DNA of 64,000 nt from Limonium bicolor. Taxonomy: Eukaryota > Streptophyta > Magnoliopsida > Caryophyllales > Plumbaginaceae. Position 1 is the stretch's first letter. Each line of letters starts with the position of its first letter. Positions 1 to 7,945 of this stretch are shown one piece after another. The DNA is taken from NCBI GenBank assembly GCA_023374045.1, contig CM041776.1:122479733-122543732 (forward strand). The letters run 5' to 3'. The notes below the pieces were generated by a model. The model was not told the DNA's origin. It made no database searches and worked only from the letters and a program-made list of their open reading frames with translations. Both the position numbers and the translations under genes were made by a program.

Positions 1-866
1 AGGTGAGTCACCACCTTCATGAGTCATTAAGCAAATAAGAAAGCAAATGGGAGTTATAAAGTAAAAGCACTATTCACCTTTTACATAAATATAACACTTT
101 ATTAGTTCTCTCTCCTCACTTCTTCATTCTCCTTTGTTTTCCCACTGTTTGAGCTGCTCCTCCTTCTTCCCATTCACGTAAAACTCAACCTCCATGAAAG
201 CTCCATCCTTCCTTGGTCACATCTTACTCATTTTAGCTCCAAATCCAAAACAAAATACATACTCTTCTTAGTTAGCTCAAGCTCCTTCTTTCTATCTTTT
301 CAAAACTTCAAGAGCTTCATTTTGGTGCCAAGTCAAACCACCATTAGAGGAGGAAATCCAAGTTTGGAGACTCCATTGGCATCTCCATTCTCTTAAGGTA
401 AAGAAAGTGTAAGAAAATCTAGGTTTCCACCATTTCTTCACATGTCCGAAAATTAGTGCTCATGACTCCATGTTTATGCCTGTCTATTGTTTCTACTCTT
501 CAAAGGAGAGAGGAGGTCCTTCTTGCTTCATATCCAAGTTTGTCTTGAGAAACCAAGTTAAACAATCACATTAATACCTTAAAGCTATATTTTAACCTAG
601 GTGTTGTTCCTAGGGTAAGTGTTACCTATACTCATTGGAGTCATTGGATATTGGTTAGAACATTGGCAAGGAGATACACATTGGTGACCGAGATGAACAA
701 AGAAAGACCTAAGGAAGAAAGCTTTTTAAGCTTGTAAAAGAACAAGGTAAATTACTTACCTCAAGATGTCTTGTTGTTTAAGGGAATGGGATTTAGGTAT
801 ATGATGAGTTTAGTGTAGAGTTTTAATATTGGGAAGGTGTTATAAAACCTAGAAAACAATGACTAT
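1..866 (+). repeat. X-family LTR fragment
   Basis: Non-coding. It aligns by eye with the inner part of the solo LTR at 29291-33963, from about 29830 to 30720: shared blocks include AGGTGAGTCAC, TTCTATCTTTTCAAA, CATTTTGGTGCCA and GTAAAGAAA-GTAAGAAAA. The left end runs off the window and the right end is cut by the AlkB chromovirus at 867. The plus orientation follows from the match. Its role here is only as the left flank of that element; the right flank at 12979 is a different repeat. Confidence 0.75.
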
Positions 867-2048
867 TGAAATACCCCAAACCTTAATAAGTGGTTTAAAT
901 ATTAAAAAAATAAATTAATAAGACTAAAAGAGTCGAGACTTATAAATTAAGTAAACCATTTAATAAATAGTAAATACAAATTAATTGCCAAAAAAAAAAT
1001 TGGAAAACTGACTTATAATGAGTTTTGAATGGCTAAATGTCCATCATTACTCTTTAATTAATATGTGTACTATTTAGTATCACATTCGGAAGTTTAAATT
1101 AATAAGGAATCAAGAATTTCGTTTCAAAGTGCCTTGTTATTATGAATAGTAACTAAAATAAGCTAGTTTGTAATATATGTTAACATATGTAATTTATTGA
1201 GCAATAAAGGCTAAATAACCCCTTTTATTAAATGTGGGTCGTTATGCATGCGGTGAGTCACACCCTTGCTAATTGATTGAGCAATAAGTGAGTATTCTAA
1301 AAAGCACTATTTGCTTACGTGAGAAATATCCTTAAAAGCAACTACCATCAATCATTCTCTTAATCCCTTCATTCTTCCTTATTATCTCACGTAGCCATCT
1401 CCTTCCTTTTCTCTCTTTCACGATCGAACAGCACCAGCACAAATGCAACTTCAGATCCTTGTAACTTCTGGCTCACTTGTCCAAATCTAAAACCGAGACC
1501 ACCGATCTCTTAGTTTCATCAAGCTCTTCGACTTAGTCCTTTCAAATCTTCAAGAGCTCTCCATTTTGTGCCAAGAGGAATCTCCATGGAAGGAGCTTGA
1601 GTTCATCTTCTTACGTATTATTCTTCTCCTTTGCTTCAAGGTATGGAAACCTCAAAGAAAAATGGTGTTTCCTCCACGTTTTATGTTAACCAAGAATAGC
1701 TTAAAATTCCTTTGAAAAATGAACGTACGATGTCTACTGAAACTACCTAAAGAGCCAATGGTAAATGACTTAGAAAAATGCTCTCAGAGAGGTTAGTAAA
1801 GACATACGTACTGCTGTTTGTATTTGCAGGTGAAAGGCAATATATTGTGGAAATTCAGTGTTTAAGATTATTGCATTTTAAGAGCCTAAGAGCTATGCAA
1901 ATTTAAATTGTGCACTATGTTGTTATGTGGTGTATATTTGGTGAAGTTTTGAGTATAAGAGTGTACTGGGAAGTTTATACAAGTGATGGGTGTAAATAAC
2001 TTACGCAGCAGGACATGATAAGTGCGAGTACGTCAAATTCTGCAGTTC

Positions 2049-2231
2049 GGTCCGGGACTTGGGGTGTGGATGACATCCCGGACCATATATCAAATTAAGG
2101 TCGTGAGCTTTACATAGAGATAGGTCCGGGACTTGGGTCTTGTACAAGGACCCGGACCAACTCCTTAAAATCAACCGAGAGTAGAGTTCGTGTATGGTCC
2201 GGGTCTTAAGTTGGGGACCAAGTCCCGGACC
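2049..2231 (+). repeat. Three-unit hairpin array in 5' LTR
   Basis: Three 36-bp units lie at 2049-2084, 2123-2158 and 2196-2231. Each begins GGTCCGGG and ends CCCGGACC, so each can fold into a stem of at least 8 bp; the middles differ. Start-to-start spacing is 73-74 bp, about seven helical turns. The array ends three bases before a TATAAAA box. This is read directly from the sequence; a role as promoter-proximal binding sites is inference. Confidence 0.85.
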
Positions 2232-2233
2232 GT

Positions 2234-2240
2234 TATAAAA
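2234..2240 (+). promoter_or_regulatory. TATA box of 5' LTR (putative)
   Basis: TATAAAA lies immediately downstream of the hairpin array, about 1.37 kb into the LTR. The same arrangement recurs in the 3' LTR at 11575-11581. It would place the U3/R border in the middle of the LTR. No transcript evidence is available here. Confidence 0.5.
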
Positions 2241-3645
2241 CATGGTTTTTAGGTGTTTAAATGGTGTCTAATGATAGGTATAAGTTGGTAATGATATTAT
2301 AAGATTATACAAGACATGTTAGGAGTGTTATAATGACATTTTAAAAGATGAGAAGTTAAAACAAAATGTGGAAATGAAATAACTAGAAATGTTAACAGTG
2401 GATTAGTGCGTTAATTGACCGACGTTACTAAATGTGTTTAGGATTCTCTCAAGGTGGAAACCAGTCGAGGCAGGGACCGAGGTATGGTTTTCTTGCAGTC
2501 TGTTGCCTACCGGTTTACACCGGCTTGTGTGTTGTTTGTTTTCTGTGTGTTTATGACTTTGTAAGACTTAAGTCATGTAATGAGTTTACAGTTGTTATAT
2601 TATTATGTTGTTGGGATACGACTAATTTCCCTTGTGTGTGTCTAACAAGACTTAAACACTTGATTGTGTTCTGTGTACTGTGTTGCATTGTTGTACTACT
2701 AACAAGTGCTAACGGGGAAGTGAGGAGTCCGGTAGTTCCGGCCACGCGTGTGAGTATGGGAGTCGATGTCATTCACCGGTTCGATTCTCTTTGTATGTTT
2801 AGGTTGTTTTCCAATTTGGTTTCAATCTTCCCTTTAGCTTATCCAAGGCTATTTTACTGACTCACGTCGGGCCACAGGGCATACTATGTTTATTCAGTGT
2901 GCTTGGGATCACTATATCCGACACGCCTGGTGTTTAAGTTGTCCGTTCAGTTCTAAATGACGGTGATGAGTTATGTAACGAGCTTAGTATGAGTATGGCA
3001 ACATCCTCTATGCTCTCAGTGTGATCTAACATTGTTGGTTCGTTTCCTAAAAGGATTCGTTCTTGTGTGTCATTTGTGAAGTTATTTGCTATGCGATATT
3101 CTTGCTATGCTATTGTATATAGGATGTTATTGTGTAAAATGAATGCCATGTCATCATGACAATTGGTTGCGCGTATCCCGGTAGCCGATGGGCTGCGCGT
3201 TAGCCATACCAGCCAAGAGTTGCTGACCCCCTCGGGGGATCCATATTTCTTTTACTGCAGGATGAGGATTGAAGAAGCAGAGTGGCTCTAGATCCCAGGA
3301 TGTAGTTTACTTTTGAGTACCTTTGGATGTTGGCCCGGGTTGCGCCTGTGCTCCCGTGGCAATATGTATTTCAGTTATCGACAGTGCACAATGGAAGGTT
3401 ACAGTGACAGTGTATAATTATGGGTTGTAAGCTAAATACTCGGTTATGTGTGCATGTACTTATGGTTTTAGTTCTATGCTCGGGAGTCTGATCATCAGAC
3501 CGGTACACTTGTATCTATTCAGCCTTGTTAACCACGTGGGTGGTTGACGGCGTTGTAGCACCCAATCGTTTAGTTACTGTTTAGTTGTTCATATTCCGCT
3601 GCGATTCCAATATTTATTAAGTACGTAGTGGGGGTGTTACAAAAG

Positions 3646-3671
3646 TGGTATCAGAGCGAAGTATCGCTCTG
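3646..3671 (+). other. Primer-binding site (tRNA-iMet) with overlapping hairpin
   Basis: TGGTATCAGAGC at 3646-3657 is the classic plant retrotransposon primer site complementary to the 3' end of initiator tRNA-Met, four bases after the LTR. CAGAGCGA (3652-3659) and TCGCTCTG (3664-3671) form a perfect 8-bp stem with a 4-base loop, so half of the primer site can be sequestered. In element C the corresponding stretch after TGGTA is deleted. Confidence 0.9.
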
Positions 3672-3856
3672 ATGACTAGAATACCGAGCTTAGGTAAATA
3701 CCGAGTTAGGAAATCTAGCAATAGTTACTAAAGTGAACAGTTATGGATAGGTTAAACACTAACTAAGTGTGGAAAATACCTTTTCGGGAAAGCGTTACAA
3801 CCGTTGGACCGATAAGTGTGTAAGCGTATTGCTAATAAATGTTCGTGTGAATTCAG

Positions 3857-4804
3857 ATGGCAGGTAGACCACGTGGTAGAGGCCGCGGGCGCGGTACTGA
3901 TGAAACTGGGGACCTGGGAGAAACCCTACGGCGCAAGTTATGGCCGATGCTGTTGCGGCCGCCGTAACCTAGATGGTTCCACAGTTAGTAGCTGTCGGTG
4001 CAGCAGGGGCAACAGCCCGGAGTTCAACCACCACCACCGCCACCGCCAAGAGAGACCAACTGGGTCAAGGCGTTGGCTGATTTGAGACCGCCGTCATTCG
4101 GAGGGGAGACCGACCCTAGTAAGCTGGAGGCATACATCTCTGAGTTGGAGACTGCCTACGAGACCTTGAATGTGCCTGAGGAGGTCAAGGTTCGTCTTGC
4201 CGCTTACTACCTGAAGGGTTCGGCACAGACCTGGTGGAAGCTAGTAAGGGAAGGCAGAGTTGCTGACCCGACCTTTCAGTGGAGGGAGTACACGGCTCTG
4301 CTGCGAGCGAAGTACTACCCGATACATGTGCAAGAGGCTAAACGCCTAGAGCTGGACAATCAGAGGCAAGGGGATAAGATGTCGGTAGATGAGTACTACT
4401 CAGCCTTCATCGGACTTATCCACCTGTTACCGGATCTGGGTTACTCAGACCGAATCCTAGTGAACCGTTTCTACAACGGGTTGAGCTACCGCCTACGCTA
4501 TGGCATGGGGCCAAGTGGATATACTACATTGCAGGAGTGCTATCATGCCGCTGCAATAGTTGAGATCACCGTCCGTCTTAGGGACGAGGAAAATGCGCTT
4601 AAGCGCAAGGCCACGAGCGAGGGTCAAAGCACGCAAGGGTTTGGGGGTGGAAAGAAGAAAAAGCCATACCCTCAACCCCAGAAAGGACAGCAACAGGGTG
4701 GCAAGGGCCAGGCCCAGACCACCACTACTGAGGAGCCATTGCAGCTCACCACTTATGCCTATGCGGCTAAGCCCCTGCGCTCTCAGCCATTCAAGGGTAA
4801 CTAG
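3857..4804 (+). pseudogene. Gag (capsid) with broken N terminus; exon to about 4796
   Basis: Structural protein that forms the retroelement particle. The likely start is ATG 3857, giving MAGRPRGRGRGRG, a basic leader typical of this lineage. That frame hits a stop at 3965; a second frame (about 3940) has a stop at 3970; the main frame resumes near 3998 and stays open to TAG at 4802. At least two indels and one stop therefore break the N terminus. The open part carries the Retrotrans_gag region, including GSAQTWWK and a conserved F-x-x-LPD-LGYSD stretch, then a lysine- and glutamine-rich tail. A consensus-like donor (AAGG followed by GTAACT) at 4796/4797, in phase with the zinc-knuckle exon, suggests the TAG at 4802 lies in an intron. 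Confidence 0.87.
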
Positions 4805-4879
4805 TTAAATCTGAACAATGAGTTTAAGTGTGTGATGTTATAATAAAAAGTGTGTACTGAATGTGTGATGTGTTAGCAG
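4797..4879 (+). other. Putative intron between Gag and zinc knuckles
   Basis: 83 bp starting GTAACT and ending TTAGCAG, richer in A+T than its neighbours and with several stops in all frames. The upstream exon ends one base into a codon, and the downstream exon supplies exactly the two bases needed to continue the CCHC frame, so removal joins Gag to the zinc knuckles in frame. The phase match is seen in the sequence; splicing itself is inferred. A programmed frameshift or a decayed linker is the alternative. Confidence 0.5.
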
Positions 4880-5232
4880 CTAGCACGGGCTCTGGACCGG
4901 AGCGCCACTATTACTGTAAGTGGTGCAACGGTGACCACCCCGGCAAGGACTGCAAGGGAAATGATGTGCAGTGCAGATTCTGCAAGAAGATGGGGCATCG
5001 TGACTACGAGTGCTTCCAGAACCCGAATGGTAGAAATTACAAGCCTAGGGGACAGTGGAAGGGTAAGGCTGTTGCGATTACCGAAGGCCCAAAGCCGGCT
5101 AATCAGCCACCTACCGACCAGAGGTATACTGATGCCCAGAAGGGGAAGGGATCGGGATCCAACAAGGCCGCCCTGAATGTGGTGGACCGGTCTGAGGCAG
5201 CAGAACCCTCTTCTAGACCAGGTACCGCCTAA
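4861..5232 (+). CDS. Nucleocapsid segment with two CCHC zinc knuckles
   Basis: Nucleic-acid-binding part of Gag. It has two knuckles: C-K-W-C-N-G-D-H-P-G-K-D-C (CX2CX3HX4C) and C-R-F-C-K-K-M-G-H-R-D-Y-E-C (CX2CX4HX4C), followed by a basic linker rich in K, G, P and N. The nominal ATG at 4861 is probably within an intron; the exon would be 4880-5221. The frame ends with stop TAA at 5230, just past a donor-like CAG/GTACCG at 5221/5222. Chromovirus Gag usually has one knuckle continuous with protease; here a separate exon follows instead. Confidence 0.87.
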   Translation: MCDVLAASTGSGPERHYYCKWCNGDHPGKDCKGNDVQCRFCKKMGHRDYECFQNPNGRNYKPRGQWKGKAVAITEGPKPANQPPTDQRYTDAQKGKGSGSNKAALNVVDRSEAAEPSSRPGTA

Positions 5233-5364
5233 ACCATTAAATGAAATGAGTGACTGTGTACCGCATTACATACATGCGTGTTAGTGAGTCTAAGTGTATT
5301 ACCATGTGAGTAAAAATTTAAAGTATGATGTGAAAGTCACCTAAACTAGGTAATTTAAATCTAG
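5222..5364 (+). other. Putative intron before the AlkB exon
   Basis: 143 bp from GTACCG to AATCTAG, A+T-rich and full of stops. The donor leaves one base of a codon and the acceptor at 5364 supplies two bases, so the zinc-knuckle frame runs in phase into the AlkB exon from 5365. The same donor is also in phase with a second acceptor at 6281 before the protease. Splicing is inferred from consensus and phase only. Confidence 0.5.
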
Positions 5365-6103
5365 GAACCTTCAATATTTGCTATCCAATCCCGCCCACAC
5401 CAAGCCCTGAAGAAACCGCCATCAACATCACCGACTTTCCAATGGAGCAATGTCAGGTCATCCAGCCAGGTATGATACTTTAAATGGATACCTGACACCG
5501 GAAGCACAAATCCACATCATCCGACGATGCGACGAACTGGGAACAGCACCAGGAGGTTTCTACACACCCGAATACCCGAGTGGGTCAAAAATGAAATTGA
5601 AGATGATGTGCATGGGTAAGGACTGGAATCCTTACACCAAGTCATATCAAAACAAGCGAGCTGAGGATGGAGCAACTGTACCAAGTATACCTGAGGAGTT
5701 CCTCGCGGTCGTTAACCACGCCGTGGGAATTGCTCAGCAAGTTGAATCTGATTCAATACCAAGTGTGAAAGCAGATTTATGTGTTGTGAACTTCTACCAA
5801 AAAGGAGGACGCTTAGGTTTACACCAAGATAAGGACGAGTCACCCGAGTCTCTACGTAAGGGAGTACCCGTGGTGTCTTGGTCCATTGGTGATACCGCAG
5901 TTTTTATGTACGGCGAGCAGAAGCGTGGTGACCTCGCAAAGAAGCTGATACTGAAATCAGGAGATGTGTTAATCATGGGTGGGCAGTCAAGGATGTTATA
6001 CCACGGTATCAAGAAGATCAAACTGAATACCGCACCTTCGACAGTGATCAATGCCACACACATGAAACCTGGACGTTTGAATTTGACCTTCAGACAGTTT
6101 TAG
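5365..6103 (+). CDS. AlkB-type 2-oxoglutarate/Fe(II) dioxygenase, ALKBH1-like, inside the retrotransposon
   Basis: AlkB enzymes remove methyl groups oxidatively from nucleic-acid bases using Fe(II) and 2-oxoglutarate. The open frame from ATG 5450 gives 217 residues. Visible motifs: GGFYTPEYPSGSKMKLKMM (residues 35-53), WNP (59-61), the NFY strand (114-116), iron ligands H125 and D127 in GLHQDKDE, distal H185 in LYHGIKK, and C-terminal R209-L-N-L-T-F-R215, the 2-oxoglutarate-binding signature. This pattern, with GDVLIMGG and SPESLRKG, fits plant ALKBH1-clade proteins. The C terminus ends naturally at RQF followed by TAG. Upstream, the exon from 5365 is open in another frame and includes VIQPGMIL, the usual start of the domain; a one-base loss in the T run at 5479-5481 breaks it from the main frame in this copy. 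It lies between zinc knuckles and protease, on the same strand. Substrate is unknown; RNA or tRNA is plausible for this clade. Confidence 0.93.
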
Positions 6104-6281
6104 CCCTGTGTAATATTGTAATGTGTTAAACCAGTGAATGTTGGGGATGTATTATGTGTTAATTGTGTCAGCAGTGTAAACCAACTTATGAAGTGAAGAG
6201 AATGTTAATAAATAAGTGGAGTTGTTTTGAAATATGTGAACCGTGCTGTTACTATATACTTATGAGTTTGCCAATAATCAG
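6104..6281 (+). other. Spacer between AlkB stop and protease, ending in an acceptor-like site
   Basis: 178 bp, A+T-rich, with multiple stops in every frame and no recognisable coding. It ends AATCAG at 6276-6281. The protease frame opens right after it and is in phase with the donor at 5221/5222. It could be the 3' part of an intron that skips AlkB altogether. Confidence 0.45.
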
Positions 6282-7216
6282 GCTGTGCACTCGGAACGGG
6301 AGGAGTACTGAGTGTCTGCAGTGAAGCAGAAGCCGGCAAAAGCGGCACAATCCTCACCGGTACCTTCCCAGTTAATGGCGTGGATGCATCGATCTTGTTC
6401 GACTCCGGAGCCTCACACACATTTATTTCGCTGTCTTTTGCGAAGAGGCTGGGGTTAGACGGTGAAGAGATGCCTGACTTTCTAGTCACTCTCCCGTCGA
6501 AAGAGCGGATCAGGTGTGCCCGCTACCACCGAGGTGTTGTTATACGAATCAGAGATGAGGAGTTTCCAATCGACTTGATAGAGTTCGATGGACTTGGTTT
6601 TGATGTGATTATCGGGATGAACTGGTTGGAGCGGTACAAGGGCAGAATCCTATGTGCCGAGCATCGACTGCTTCTTCGGAGTCCGTCTGGGGTTACTATA
6701 TCATACCGCCAGAGGCCCAGGGAGCCTTCGACTCAGATCATCACCGCCATGGCTATGTATCGTGAACTACGACGAGGGAATGATGTATACCTCTGCTATG
6801 TCCAGGACATAGAGAGAGACCCAGAGTTTAGCCCAGATGTGCCGGTAGTGTCGGAGTTTCCTGATGTATTTCCTAAGGAACTGCCGGGCATGCCGCCAGC
6901 ACGGGAAGTTGAGTTTGAGATTGATTTGGTTCCGGGCACCGGACCAATAGCGAAGGCGCCCTATCGTATGGCTCCAGCAGAGATGATTGAGCTCAAGGAG
7001 CAGCTAAGAGACCTACTTGACAAGGGATTTATTCGCCCTAGCGTTTCACCATGGGGAGCGCCGGTCCTCTTCGTGAAGAAGAAGGATGGTAGCCTCCGCC
7101 TTTGTATTGACTATCGAGAGCTGAATGCAGTTACGGTGAAGAACCGTTATCCTTTACCACGCATCGACGACTTATTTGATCAGTTGAGAGGAGCATCAGT
7201 GTTCTCCAAGATAGAT
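6282..7216 (+). pseudogene. Pol part 1: aspartic protease and RT N terminus
   Basis: The open frame begins after the stop at 6275 and has no good ATG at its start, so it needs splicing or another fusion mechanism. The protease active site is [10 protein letters not shown] near 6395-6425 (DSGA). RT follows: the linker [23 protein letters not shown], and the conserved block [25 protein letters not shown] near 7030-7100, then IDYRELN and [15 protein letters not shown]. At about 7215 one T is missing in the KID region, and the frame then runs on without homology to 7354. Confidence 0.9.
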
Positions 7217-7636
7217 TACGATCAGGTTATCATCAGATTGCAGTTAAGGACAGTGATATTGAGAAGACAGCGTTCAGAACCAGATATGGACATTATGAGT
7301 TTACGGTTATGCCGTTTGGTTTATCCAATGCACCAGCTAAGTTCATGGACCTAATGAACCGCTTGTTCCAAGATCAGTTGGACAAGTCAGTGGTAGTCTT
7401 CATCGATGACATACTTGTGTATTCGAAATCGAGAGGTGAGCATGAAACCCACCTGAGAAATGTGTTACAGATACTGAGGAAGAATCAGTTGTATGCAAAA
7501 TTTTCTAAGTGTGAATTTTGGTTGGACCAAGTTTCTTTTCTTGGCCATGTGATTTCTGAGGCCGGGATCGCTGTTGATCCGGCAAAGATAGATGCAGTAC
7601 GCACCTGGCCTAGGCCGAAGACAGTTACCGACATCG
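7217..7636 (+). pseudogene. Pol part 2: RT catalytic core
   Basis: A different frame from the preceding part because of the deletion near 7215. It shows [20 protein letters not shown] and the catalytic [11 protein letters not shown] near 7400-7430 (the YxDD position is FIDD, as in many Ty3/gypsy RTs). The connection [10 protein letters not shown]...FLGHVIS follows. A second one-base deletion near 7633-7636 throws the frame off just before the expected start of the RNase H connection. Confidence 0.9.
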
Positions 7637-7945
7637 GAGCTTCCTCGGTCTGGCAGGATATTATAGGAGATTTGTGAGAGACTTCTCCAGTGTCTCGAAG
7701 CCGATGACTTCCTTGATGAAGAAGGATGCTCCATTCGAGTGGACAGAAGACTGTGAGATTTCTTTTCAGAAGCTTAAGGATGCTCTGACATCTGCACCAG
7801 TCCTGACTATACCAGACGGTCCAGATGGTTTTGAGGTCTATTGCGACGCATCAGGTAAGGGTATGGGTTGTGTGTTGATGCAACACGGGAAGGTCGTAGC
7901 ATACGCCTCCCGACAGCTGAAGAAACACGAAGAGAACTACCCACG
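7637..7945 (+). pseudogene. Pol part 3: RT connection and RNase H N terminus
   Basis: A third frame, open 7674-8027. It reads [16 protein letters not shown] and [18 protein letters not shown], then the RNase H start [18 protein letters not shown] with its catalytic D, and [15 protein letters not shown]. At about 7938-7945 a small deletion (about 5 bp by comparison with the usual motif) moves the frame again; the next segment resumes within the same RNase H domain. Confidence 0.88.

Larger units (their letters stand above)
867..3641 (+). repeat. 5' LTR of the AlkB chromovirus
   Basis: It starts TGAAATACCCCAAACC and ends GGGGGTGTTACA, directly before the primer-binding site. Most of its length is near-identical to the 3' LTR at 9974-12978. 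It differs in two structural ways: about 180 bp present at 10100-10280 are missing near 1000 (replaced by an A-run), and it has three rather than four hairpin units in the array before the TATA box. ORFs inside it (for example 2432-2860) look accidental. Near the 3' end it carries a CCCCC/GGGGG hairpin followed by a T-rich tract and CAG (3227-3260), a second hairpin (3527-3548) and an ATTCCGCTG motif. Confidence 0.92.

Noticed and set aside
2432..2860. 142-codon ORF with many hydrophobic and cysteine residues in the 5' LTR
   Set aside because: The counterpart at 11772 in the 3' LTR is broken by a small indel, there is no known domain, and it lies in non-coding LTR sequence.
5365..6103. AlkB as a piece of an integrated flexivirus-type RNA virus
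   Set aside because: No viral replicase sequence flanks it; the GGFY...MM and RLNLTFRQF features fit the plant ALKBH1 clade better, and it is in phase with the retrotransposon exons.
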